This document shows, one piece after another, positions 1 to 6,886 of a stretch of 8,604 nt of DNA. Location: positions 1 through 8,604 of the forward strand of contig CALEBD010000281.1 of NCBI GenBank assembly GCA_937944945.1. The letters run 5' to 3'. The position numbers and the translations under genes were made by a program. Position 1 is the stretch's first letter; every line of letters starts with the position of its first letter. This stretch comes from an uncultured Clostridium sp. (GTDB taxonomy: Bacteria; Bacillota; Clostridia; Peptostreptococcales; Peptostreptococcaceae). Below the pieces are notes generated by a model that saw nothing but the letters and a program-made list of their open reading frames with translations, was not told the DNA's origin and made no database searches.

Positions 1-2823
1 TGCTACAACAACCTCTGTTTTACGACCATAAGTTGTATATTCATTCATTTTATCTGGTATAGCAACTACTTTAGCATTATTTTTAAGATATGCATCTATA
101 AATACATCACCTTTAACTGTAAATAATCCAGCATTATTAGATAATAAACTTTGTTCTCTTATAGAAACAAATTTAGCAGAAGATTCGTTATCAACATCTA
201 CTCCGCCTATTTGATCTTTATTTACATTAACTGAGTTATATATACGCACTGCATCTAAATAAAAAGCATTATTTTTAGGTACTATAATTTCAACTCTATA
301 AGTTTTTGATTGTTCTCCCATAAATGTAACTACTGGTACTTGATAAGCTTCACCTGAATTATATTTTGTATTTATAGTTTTATTAAATACTCTAGTATCA
401 CCATCATAAACCCTAAATGTGAATTTTCCTGTAGCTCCACTAGTATATGAGTATAAATCTATTCCTTGTCCTTTAAATGTAAAGTCTGCTGTTACTGCTG
501 TTGTTGATTTAGGTACATAGTGAATAGTTCCAGCACTATAAACTAATTGTGAATCACTTGTATCATAAGCAGAGTCATAACCTAAATTTCCATCCCCAGC
601 TACTCCTGATATTATATCATTTATAACTTCATCTTTACCTGGTTTTAGAGGTGCAACTTTCCATCCTTCACCATAATGAATTAAAGTATTTCCATCTTCA
701 TCTGCAAAGTTGTCTTCATAATATATACTTGATGCTGGTACCATAGATACAGTTTTATCTACATTAACTTTATTATTATATAATTCATTAAATGTAAATA
801 CATCTATATCATCCATAAATTTAGTTAATTTATAAGTTATAGAATCTCCATTTCCATTTAATGTCATATTTCCAAAAGCTCCAGTTTTAACATTATTTGT
901 AGCTCCATTTAATGTTATTGTTGCTTGCTTTTCAGCTTCTGTAAATGTATCTGTATAAGTTACTGGTTTACCAAAGTCAACTACATATGCTTTGTTAGCT
1001 GCACCATAAACATCTATTGTAACTTTAGTTGGTCTTGATTGTTTTTGACCATCTATAGCAAAGTTAGAACCTTCTTTAGTTATATTAGCTTTAACAACAT
1101 AATATAATTCTTTAGTTCCAGCTGTACTAGATTTAAATTGAAGTTTTCCATCTACTATTGATGCAGTAAAATCACCATCATATGTTTTTGGGTTACCATC
1201 TTTATCAGTTAAAACTATTGTATAATCAGATACTTCATATCCAGTTACAGTTAATTTTTTAAAATTATCATTTTTTCTTACATCAACAGTTATAGTTGTT
1301 CCAACAGAAGTACTATCAGCATCATCTACTGTTTTAGGATGTAATCCTGCAACTGGTTTTGGGAAATCTTTACTTATTGCATTATATTTTGCTTCAACAT
1401 TTGTATAAGCAGCACCATATCCATTACCTACATATTTTACTTCAAATGTTTTTGTAACTTTGTTTTCTCCTGCTTCAACATTTTTATATGTTACAGTTCT
1501 GTTTATTGCATCATATTCAGCATTTGCATCTGCTTGTATAGCTGCTAAAGCATCAGCAGTAAGTTCAAAACCTTCTGGTATTTTATCTACTATAGTACCA
1601 CTTGCTAATGAATTTATTATAGTCGACAATTCTTTATATATAGATTTTATTTTTGTTGATGCATCACTATCTTCTTTTGTTATTCCATAGTATTTTGTAA
1701 AGTTAGCAGATTTAGATGTATCGGCAGTGAAGTTTGCATAATTGTAACCATAACCATTCCTATTATTCCATGAAGATATTGATGGGTTATAATAGGCTTG
1801 ATCACTTAATAAACTTTGACAAATTTTAGATTCACTACTATCAGCACTAAAAGAAGTTAAAAATCCTATACCATAAAGACGATTTCCTTGTTTTAAGTTA
1901 GCAAATGCACTTGTAGCTTTTGTAAACGTAGTATTTTCACATACTAATCCATCTCCGCCAGACCCTGTTACTCCACCATTACTATAATAAGTAGGAACAC
2001 CATCGGTTAAGAATATTACTATACTATCAGCATCACTTCTATCCCTGCTATCTGTAACTATTTTAGCCATTACAGCTCCACCTTCTGTGTTGGTAGCACC
2101 ACTACCGCCATAAGGCGAATTATATTTTAATGCCTCTATAGCATTAGTAACTTGTTTAGCGCTATTAGAGTAATATTTCTGATTATTGTTTTTAGTTGCT
2201 CTGTAATTACTATAATTTCCTGAAGAGTCAAATATTGCTGCTGATGCATTTGTAGCAAATTGAACTACAGATATTCTAGCAGAAGAACCATCTTTTAGTA
2301 CTTCACTAACAAAAGCTTTAGCCGCTGTTTTAGTAGCATCCATTTTAGATGTACCACGTTGTCCTTGTTGATCAGTCTCTCTCATACTAGCAGATGTATC
2401 TATAACCAAAGTAACATCAACAGGTCTAGCAGTACTAACTTTATCACCTGTTACACCTAATGATATATCAAATATTTGGTTACCAGCATTATCTTTTCCC
2501 TTATCAGTTGCTGTCTTTGTCAAAGCAATATCTTTTGGCGTACTATTTGAAGTCCCCCCATTAGCTGTCAACTGATTACCACCTTGTTCAGTAGAATCTT
2601 TTTCTTCATTCTGACCAGTTTGACCTTGATTACTATCATTTTTATTAGAGTTACCAAATAAACGATCAAAAAATCCAGAAAGCTTATTACCTAAGTCTAA
2701 ACTAGCAACAGTTCCACTATTCCAGCTTGCAGCATATGCTGTACTTGCAGCTGCTGGCGACATTCCGACCAACAATACTACTGCCAAAAAAGTGGTGAAT
2801 AATTTTGTCAATCGATCTTTCAT
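1..2823 (-). CDS. Large secreted von Willebrand factor A domain adhesin-like surface protein (3' end outside the window)
   Basis: The frame is open for 941 codons from the ATG at 2823 to the left edge, so the C-terminus and any sortase or other anchor are not visible. A Gram-positive signal peptide is clear: KDRLTK, a hydrophobic stretch to about residue 21, then a likely AYA/A cleavage near residue 31. A Ser/Asn/Gln-rich linker follows (about 58-100). The vWA domain (about 135-380) has a complete MIDAS: DTSAS at 142-146, T in GATNT at 242-246, and D274 in LTDG. Downstream is a beta-rich section with a KIPEGFEL motif (about 414-421) like those next to vWA in Gram-positive pilus-tip and adhesin proteins. 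Further on are a YYEDNF motif (about 701-706) and a jelly-roll-like segment at about 780-862 (FKGQGIDLYSYTSGATGKF, FYLDAVRIY). The start is supported by AAAGGGGG seven bases upstream. By family, vWA-MIDAS proteins bind host or matrix ligands through a metal ion; the ligand here is unknown. Cys295 and Cys335 within the vWA region could form a disulfide. Confidence 0.9.
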   Translation of the reverse strand, partial: MKDRLTKLFTTFLAVVLLVGMSPAAASTAYAASWNSGTVASLDLGNKLSGFFDRLFGNSNKNDSNQGQTGQNEEKDSTEQGGNQLTANGGTSNSTPKDIALTKTATDKGKDNAGNQIFDISLGVTGDKVSTARPVDVTLVIDTSASMRETDQQGQRGTSKMDATKTAAKAFVSEVLKDGSSARISVVQFATNASAAIFDSSGNYSNYRATKNNNQKYYSNSAKQVTNAIEALKYNSPYGGSGATNTEGGAVMAKIVTDSRDRSDADSIVIFLTDGVPTYYSNGGVTGSGGDGLVCENTTFTKATSAFANLKQGNRLYGIGFLTSFSADSSESKICQSLLSDQAYYNPSISSWNNRNGYGYNYANFTADTSKSANFTKYYGITKEDSDASTKIKSIYKELSTIINSLASGTIVDKIPEGFELTADALAAIQADANAEYDAINRTVTYKNVEAGENKVTKTFEVKYVGNGYGAAYTNVEAKYNAISKDFPKPVAGLHPKTVDDADSTSVGTTITVDVRKNDNFKKLTVTGYEVSDYTIVLTDKDGNPKTYDGDFTASIVDGKLQFKSSTAGTKELYYVVKANITKEGSNFAIDGQKQSRPTKVTIDVYGAANKAYVVDFGKPVTYTDTFTEAEKQATITLNGATNNVKTGAFGNMTLNGNGDSITYKLTKFMDDIDVFTFNELYNNKVNVDKTVSMVPASSIYYEDNFADEDGNTLIHYGEGWKVAPLKPGKDEVINDIISGVAGDGNLGYDSAYDTSDSQLVYSAGTIHYVPKSTTAVTADFTFKGQGIDLYSYTSGATGKFTFRVYDGDTRVFNKTINTKYNSGEAYQVPVVTFMGEQSKTYRVEIIVPKNNAFYLDAVRIYNSVNVNKDQIGGVDVDNESSAKFVSIREQSLLSNNAGLFTVKGDVFIDAYLKNNAKVVAIPDKMNEYTTYGRKTEVVVA

Positions 2824-2998
2824 TTAAAATCCCCCTTTATAAATTTTTTATAATGAATTTTAAAAATACATAACTGCCTACTATTCATAAATTCGATTAA
2901 TTAAGACAAATCCCTTCTATATAAATCGAAATTTGTTTAGAAAAAACTTTTTTTGCTTAATAAATCTACTTATCCACTTTTGATGCCCCTAAATAATT

Positions 2999-3043
2999 TG
3001 ATAATCATTTAAATATACTTGTGTATTTTTAAAATTATTATCA
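2999..3043 (-). terminator. AT-rich stem-loop after the linker-protein gene (weak terminator or 3'-end structure)
   Basis: Seven-base perfect outer arms (TGATAAT/ATTATCA) enclose a partly paired AT-rich stem closing on an ACAA loop, starting seven bases after the stop of the anchored-linker gene. There is almost no G+C in the stem and no good U-run after it on the minus strand, so termination would be inefficient. It may separate the linker gene from the vWA gene, or only shape the message. Confidence 0.35.
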
Positions 3044-3049
3044 CACTCT

Positions 3050-4060
3050 TTATTTTTCAGTATCTACCATTATGATTTTGCTGTTAGATTTTGAAAAATG
3101 CTTTGTACTTTGAGTCAATGTATCCCCTGATTTAACATTTTCAAATTTAACTCTGTATGTTATTCCGCCTAGATAAGCACCTGATTTATCTAAGTTTTTG
3201 TAATAAACGTACACTGTTCCTAAGTCTTTTCCTGAAATATTTTTTATTGTTACTTTTGAATCTGCTGTACTTACACTTACTTTGCTAGAATTCATAGACA
3301 TATTTGTCTGTGCATATGTTGCTTCTGCGTATGTATAATTAGTACTAGAGCTATATTTCATTCCACTTGTTTCAAGAGCTAGGACAGATTTTCCTGAAGG
3401 AATATTTGTCAATTTGAATGTTGCTGTTTTTGATCCAGCTTTTAATTTTATTTCGCCATATTGTAGGTCTTTACCTGATGTATTTGTAACTACTATTGAA
3501 AGTACGTTACTTACACTTTTATCGCTACCATCTTCAACAAAACTTCCTGTATATTGACCTATGTTTTTTATTGTCATTCCTGTTGATGCTATTGTATAAG
3601 GTAGTGAGATTTTATTTGAGCTATTACTGTTGTTGTTTGTATTATTAGAACTATTGCCTTTATTATTACTACTATCTGTGTTATTTTTATTACTGCTATT
3701 GTTAGAATTTCCATTACTTGTGCTGTTATTATTGTCAGAATTTGAGCCTGTGTTGTTGTCTCCTCCTGAATTTGAATTGCCATTGTTGTCTGATTCTGAA
3801 TTGCTGTTACCGTCTGTACCATTTCCTTCTTCAGAAGTAAATCCTGAAATTTTACTTACATCTGTTGTCGTATCATCTGTTACATTGTCGCCCGAATCGC
3901 CACTGGAGCTAGTACCATTTTTTCCATCTTCTGATGAATCTGTAGTTGTGGATGAGCTATTGCGAGCAAAATCAGCTATTTTACTACCTACGTCCATTCT
4001 CCACAAGACCAATCCTCCCAATAAAACTACTAATACTGCTATTAGAACTTTATCTTTCAT
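3050..4060 (-). CDS. Membrane-anchored surface protein with a long Ser/Asn/Gly/Asp linker and two Ig-like repeats
   Basis: This 336-residue protein has three parts. Residues 5-20 are one hydrophobic segment after MKDK, with no signal-peptidase motif, so it is probably an uncleaved N-terminal membrane anchor with the rest outside the cell. Residues about 35-149 are low-complexity and made almost only of S, N, G, D, T and E, which suggests a wall-spanning stalk. Residues about 150-336 are folded and beta-rich. They carry a repeated motif, TNTSGKDLQYGEI (about 192-204) and KNISGKDLGTVYV (about 273-285), each followed by a GKS or SGD turn. This suggests two related Ig-like (FxLYD-like) domains. 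No LPXTG motif is present. The start has GGGGGTGG just upstream. It precedes the vWA adhesin gene on the same strand with a 226-base gap, so the two may work together at the surface; that is inference. The exact family is not recognised. Confidence 0.85.
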   Translation of the reverse strand: MKDKVLIAVLVVLLGGLVLWRMDVGSKIADFARNSSSTTTDSSEDGKNGTSSSGDSGDNVTDDTTTDVSKISGFTSEEGNGTDGNSNSESDNNGNSNSGGDNNTGSNSDNNNSTSNGNSNNSSNKNNTDSSNNKGNSSNNTNNNSNSSNKISLPYTIASTGMTIKNIGQYTGSFVEDGSDKSVSNVLSIVVTNTSGKDLQYGEIKLKAGSKTATFKLTNIPSGKSVLALETSGMKYSSSTNYTYAEATYAQTNMSMNSSKVSVSTADSKVTIKNISGKDLGTVYVYYKNLDKSGAYLGGITYRVKFENVKSGDTLTQSTKHFSKSNSKIIMVDTEK

Positions 4061-4198
4061 ATTTCCACCCCCACATTAAAATTATAATCCTTTTTAACAA
4101 AAATTTCTATTTACATTAGTGTTACTACTTAATAATACATATATTTTATTAATAAAGATAATAATTCTAATCCTAACTAATTATTTTTTATAGTACTT

Positions 4199-4227
4199 AT
4201 TGTATCCTTGCTTTTTAAATATATCAA
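4199..4227 (-). promoter_or_regulatory. Sigma-A-type promoter for the anchored linker protein
   Basis: Read on the minus strand, TTGATA (4227-4222) is followed after exactly 17 bases by TACAAT (4204-4199). Each box matches the housekeeping consensus at five of six positions. It sits between the terminator hairpin of the preceding operon (4276-4304) and the linker-protein gene, leaving a leader of about 130 bases. No known riboswitch signature was seen in that leader. Confidence 0.7.
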
Positions 4228-4275
4228 GTTTTTATGATAATTTTCTTCTATTTTTTTACATTTTATTAATTATAA

Positions 4276-4304
4276 GACAACCCTCTAAAAATTAGAGGGC
4301 TGCC
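4276..4304 (-). terminator. Hairpin terminator of the ATPase-HEPN operon
   Basis: On the minus strand, GGCAGCCCTCTAA and TTAGAGGGTTGTC pair as a 13-base stem around a TTT loop. The outer G-U pairs form only in the minus-strand RNA, which indicates that this is the transcribed direction. The following stretch (TTATAATTAA) is only moderately U-rich. It lies about 150 bases beyond the HEPN stop and just before the next promoter. Confidence 0.55.
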
Positions 4305-4389
4305 ACTTACTTCTCATCTTCTTCAAAAACTTTCTAATAGTACTCTCATAAAGTCCAAACTTTCTCATCAGCTTCGAATATCCATCCAT
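4285..4389 (-). pseudogene. Short helix-turn-helix fragment resembling a transposase N-terminus
   Basis: A 34-codon reading frame starts at ATG 4389 and ends at a TAG inside the terminator hairpin. Its residues 3-25 contain GYSKLMRKFGLYESTIRKF, a pattern like the helix-turn-helix of IS3-type OrfA proteins or serine-recombinase tails (G-x-S-x-L-x-x-x-F-G-L-x-x-S-T-I). An in-frame TGA lies three codons before the ATG and no Shine-Dalgarno site is visible, so it is more likely the worn remnant of a mobile-element gene than a working protein. A chance match is possible given the short length. Confidence 0.3.
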
Positions 4390-4456
4390 GCCTAATCACA
4401 TTATATTATCAACCTTTATGACACGATTTATCTTTTAATTATCATACCCACACACT

Positions 4457-5173
4457 CTATCTTTTAACAATCTCATGCTCCAGCATAAGCTCATTCACAA
4501 CGTCGACAATCTCCTTCGCATCTTCAATAAATTCCCTAACTGTGTTGATGTGAATAGGCTTTTTTTCTGCATTTTCATGAAACATATCAAACTGGTGGGC
4601 GATGGAGTTTCGTCTTTCACAAAGTCGGTTCATCCTTTCTTTTAGTTTTGTTACTCTTTCCTTTCTGTCTATTTCATAGTTGTAGATTTTGTTTGCAATT
4701 TGGTACATATGCAGCCCAATCATATTCATCGCTTTTTCGATTGAATCGTAGGAAATCAGCGAAATTTTACTGTATTCATAGTTTATAAATTCAATAAACC
4801 ATGAGTCGTCTTGCTCTCCTTTTAATACATCTAAAATCGTTCCAAGTTTTATATTTATATTTTTATAAGGTTTTGTCTCTTGCCATATTTCGTCATACAT
4901 CTGCATTATGCCGAATTGAGTAATTTCATGAAAATAAAAGTCGAGAGAGCCACCTAAAAACACAATCTGTGAACGCAGGATATAATCTATTTTTTCCTTA
5001 TCCTTACTATCCAATAAGTCAATAGTTTTAAACTCGATATCTTTTATACTGTCTTCAAAGTGCTTTTTAATTTCAGCTAAGTCGAATTTTATAACTTCAG
5101 GTTGTACTTTATCCCTTGTATTTGATTTTCTTTTAGATAAATCTAAATCGCGATGTTTATCCAATTTCATCAT
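4457..5173 (-). CDS. HEPN-family predicted ribonuclease (RiboL-PSP / MAE_28990-like), effector of an ATPase-toxin pair
   Basis: This is a 238-residue, mostly helical, charged cytoplasmic protein. The key motif is ERRNSIAHQFD at about 186-196. R188 and H193 form the R-x4-H signature, with the usual N after R, which in HEPN nucleases makes the composite active site at a dimer interface and cuts RNA. The earlier helix SQIVFLGGSLDFYFHEIT (about 68-85) resembles the first conserved helix of RiboL-PSP-type HEPN proteins. The N-terminal 30 residues are basic and probably disordered. The start codon overlaps the ATPase stop in an ATGA arrangement, so the two are probably translationally coupled and made in a fixed ratio. 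HEPN proteins next to ATPases are typical of abortive-infection and toxin systems; RNase activity and phage defence are inferred here. Without the HEPN motif it would be a plain hypothetical. Confidence 0.85.
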   Translation of the reverse strand: MMKLDKHRDLDLSKRKSNTRDKVQPEVIKFDLAEIKKHFEDSIKDIEFKTIDLLDSKDKEKIDYILRSQIVFLGGSLDFYFHEITQFGIMQMYDEIWQETKPYKNINIKLGTILDVLKGEQDDSWFIEFINYEYSKISLISYDSIEKAMNMIGLHMYQIANKIYNYEIDRKERVTKLKERMNRLCERRNSIAHQFDMFHENAEKKPIHINTVREFIEDAKEIVDVVNELMLEHEIVKR

Positions 5174-6345
5174 CTAACACCACCATCGTTTTTAAAACTA
5201 GGAACAGCACCATATCTTCCCATTATGTACCCCTTGGCTATGTTTTCATCAGCCCTAATATTTTTAATTTCGACAAGAGAATACAACTCCGTTGCCCTGT
5301 CTTTACCTAATTGTGCAAACCAAATCTGATCATTTCGAAATAAATTTAAGCTAAGCAAACTTATATCGTGGCTTGTGAAAATAAGCTGGGCAGAGTTGTT
5401 TGGAAGATGGGTATTAAATAAACTTATAATTTTATAAGCAATATTTCGGTGAAGGTTTAATTCGATTTCGTCTACAATCATCACCTTTCCATTTATAAAG
5501 CTCTCTACAATAGGTAAAACAAGGTCAAATAATTTGTTGATTCCCGTCGACTCCTCTTTATACAAATCAGTTTCAAACTCGTCGTAAACGAATTTTATTC
5601 TTATCCCTTTATCGTCTAAATTTTCTCCTGAACTTTCAATTTTAATATCCTTTATATCACTATCAAACTCGCGAAAAACAGAGATAATCAACTCTCTCAT
5701 CTTCTCATTTTCCATCATAACCTTAATACAGTTTTTTCTTTCAGTCTTTACATCATTATTTTGTATGACAAGATATTCTTTAAAAAACAAAAATGCATTA
5801 TTTATCTCAAAAATATCACTTTTATCACCAATGCACGACAACAATAGTTTATTATCTCCAATTTCATTTTCGATTATCTCTAACAATACCTTATTTTCTT
5901 CAAATTTTTCACCAAGACAGACTTCTCCTTCCTTTCTTTCAAAAACATTCATAGCATTTTTATCCTCAAAATAATATAAATATTCCTCATCCACCAAATT
6001 ATCTTTTAACACAAATCCATAAGCATATCTAATATCATTTATTATATATTGCATATTAAACTCGCTTTTTTTGTCCTGAGCCATCTTGTGAGTAGGTTGT
6101 TTCAATACTTCACCAGGTCTATTTTCTCTACTTTTAATAATCAGATCTCTCATAAATCCAATACCTTTAAAAAGATTGCTCTTTCCTGCACCATTTGGTC
6201 CATAAATGACAGAAGTATGCAAAATCCTAAAATCATCAAATTTCTTTAAAAATTTTTCATTTTTGATATTATCCGTCGCAATAGCCGAAAAAGTGACCTT
6301 TTCCTTAATCGACTTAAAATTGCTACACGAAAACTCCAACAACAT
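5170..6345 (-). CDS. AAA15-family (OLD/ABC-like) ATPase, partner of the HEPN protein
   Basis: This 391-residue protein opens with LLEFSCSNFKSIKEKVTFS, the typical N-terminal strand and N-F-[KR]-S-[FI] motif of AAA_15/AAA_21 (COG1106-like) ATPases. Walker A is GPNGAGKS at 49-56, the signature-like ESTGINKLF is at 265-273, Walker B is VMIVDEIELNLH at 288-299 (D292, E293), and the switch histidine is H326 in FTSHD. All catalytic elements are intact. The middle part (about 90-240) is a helical and beta insertion characteristic of the group. No nuclease (TOPRIM) domain follows, so unlike OLD proteins it lacks its own effector, and the HEPN protein could supply it. AAGGAGG overlaps the stop of the acidic-protein gene, eight bases before the ATG. 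Related ATPases (RloA, the PARIS AriA subunit) act as sensors or regulators in phage defence. The trigger here is unknown. Confidence 0.9.
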   Translation of the reverse strand: MLLEFSCSNFKSIKEKVTFSAIATDNIKNEKFLKKFDDFRILHTSVIYGPNGAGKSNLFKGIGFMRDLIIKSRENRPGEVLKQPTHKMAQDKKSEFNMQYIINDIRYAYGFVLKDNLVDEEYLYYFEDKNAMNVFERKEGEVCLGEKFEENKVLLEIIENEIGDNKLLLSCIGDKSDIFEINNAFLFFKEYLVIQNNDVKTERKNCIKVMMENEKMRELIISVFREFDSDIKDIKIESSGENLDDKGIRIKFVYDEFETDLYKEESTGINKLFDLVLPIVESFINGKVMIVDEIELNLHRNIAYKIISLFNTHLPNNSAQLIFTSHDISLLSLNLFRNDQIWFAQLGKDRATELYSLVEIKNIRADENIAKGYIMGRYGAVPSFKNDGGVR

Positions 6346-6358
6346 GACTTATGCCTCC

Positions 6359-6655
6359 TTATTCATAATCATCGTCAAACCCGTCATATTCAAAGTCTTC
6401 ATCCTCATCATCATACCCATTTGGATATAACAAATCCTTCATATCATCGAGTTCCTCGCGCAACTCAATAAGCTCACTCTTAGAATATTGTCGAAGTTCA
6501 TCCTCATATTGATTAAAATCCTCGATAAGCTCCTGAATAATTTCCTCCCTAGTCTCCCAAATTTCCTCTAACTCATCCTCAGAATAATCCGCCAGCTCGT
6601 CCTCATCTTGCTCGCAATATTCTACAAGATCCTGTATCATTTCTTCCTTAGTCAT
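6359..6655 (-). CDS. Small, extremely acidic protein with two tandem repeats, first gene of the ATPase-HEPN operon
   Basis: Starting at the ATG at 6655, the product has 98 residues, of which about 43 are D or E and only 6 are K or R. Residues 2-34 and 35-68 are two copies of one roughly 33-residue helical unit. They share T-[KR]-E-E-x-I-Q-[DE]-L-[VI]-E, then Q-x-E/D-D-E-L, then YS-x-x-E-L-x-E. An Asp/Glu/Tyr tail (about 79-98) follows. The frame stays open 20 codons further upstream, but only the 6655 start has a Shine-Dalgarno site (AAAGGAAGG), so the shorter form is preferred. The stop lies 13 bases from the ATPase start. I do not recognise a family. The charge suggests a mimic of nucleic acid, or a binder that neutralises a basic surface, such as an antitoxin or regulator of the ATPase or the HEPN RNase. 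That is inference from composition and position. Confidence 0.8.
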   Translation of the reverse strand: MTKEEMIQDLVEYCEQDEDELADYSEDELEEIWETREEIIQELIEDFNQYEDELRQYSKSELIELREELDDMKDLLYPNGYDDEDEDFEYDGFDDDYE

Positions 6656-6660
6656 AACAA

Positions 6661-6670
6661 TCCTTCCTTT
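6661..6670 (-). promoter_or_regulatory. Ribosome binding site that fixes the acidic-protein start
   Basis: AAAGGAAGGA on the minus strand ends five bases before the ATG at 6655. No comparable site precedes the in-frame ATG 60 bases further upstream, which decides for the shorter 98-residue product. Confidence 0.7.
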
Positions 6671-6775
6671 CAATATCTTAAAATTAACTTTATGATTTCT
6701 ATTTTTAAAATTCATAACTTCATATCTTGCTCATATTTTGCATAGGTTTCATATATTTATGCACGCGTTTTAAAA

Positions 6776-6804
6776 TTTAAAATTCACTGCGTTCATAACG
6801 TCAA
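6776..6804 (-). promoter_or_regulatory. Candidate promoter of the acidic protein-ATPase-HEPN operon
   Basis: TTGACG (6804-6799) is followed after 17 bases by TTTAAA (6781-6776) on the minus strand. The -35 box is close to consensus and the -10 box is weak (four of six). It overlaps the inner copy of the 20-bp direct repeat and leaves a leader of about 115 bases. No better candidate was seen between the terminator at 6851-6883 and the gene. Confidence 0.4.
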
Positions 6805-6840
6805 CGACTTCGTCCGTTACTTAAAATTCACTGCGTTCAT
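6777..6840. repeat. 20-bp perfect direct repeat flanking a small imperfect palindrome
   Basis: The same 20 bases (ending CACTGCGTTCAT on the plus strand) occur at 6777-6796 and 6821-6840. The 24 bases between them contain an imperfect inverted repeat (AACG...CGTT outside, ACG-ACTT-CGT inside). The unit lies between the terminator of the 96-residue gene and the acidic-protein gene. It could be a dispersed intergenic repeat of this genome, a regulator-binding site, or a footprint where the defence cassette joined the chromosome. Confidence 0.7.
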
Positions 6841-6850
6841 CCCAAAAAGT

Positions 6851-6883
6851 AAAAAAGACTAGAACCTCTATTCTAGCCTTTTT
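6851..6883 (-). terminator. Intrinsic terminator of the 96-residue protein gene
   Basis: On the minus strand, GGCTAGAA and TTCTAGTC pair around a TAGAGG loop. An A-run lies before the stem and a six-base T-run after it, a few bases beyond the stop at 6887. The A/T runs on both sides would let it work in both directions, but only minus-strand genes are seen here. Confidence 0.85.
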
Positions 6884-6886
6884 GAT

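Noticed and set aside
1460..1690. A 76-codon plus-strand frame with a signal-like start
   Set aside because: It is antisense to the continuous vWA protein frame and has no supporting start signal.
2824..3049. Cyclic-di-GMP riboswitch before the vWA adhesin, as found for some clostridial adhesins
   Set aside because: The conserved type I strings such as GACGCAAAGCC are missing and no type II-like fold is evident, so it is not claimed.
3589..3822. A 77-codon minus-strand frame rich in Ile, Thr and Gln
   Set aside because: It lies inside the same linker in a shifted frame and repeats its simple codon pattern. No start signal.
3630..4079. A 149-codon plus-strand frame rich in Leu, Ser, Pro and Glu
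   Set aside because: It is antisense to the low-complexity linker of the anchored surface protein, whose biased codons remove stops on the other strand. It has no ribosome binding site and a composition fully explained by the linker.
4061..4456. Intact insertion sequence downstream of the HEPN gene
   Set aside because: Only 34 codons of HTH-like sequence are present, with no catalytic residues, no paired terminal repeats and no target duplication seen.
6656..6715. A 20-codon longer form of the acidic protein
   Set aside because: The added residues are basic and unlike the repeats, and no ribosome binding site precedes the upstream ATG, while the inner ATG has a good one.
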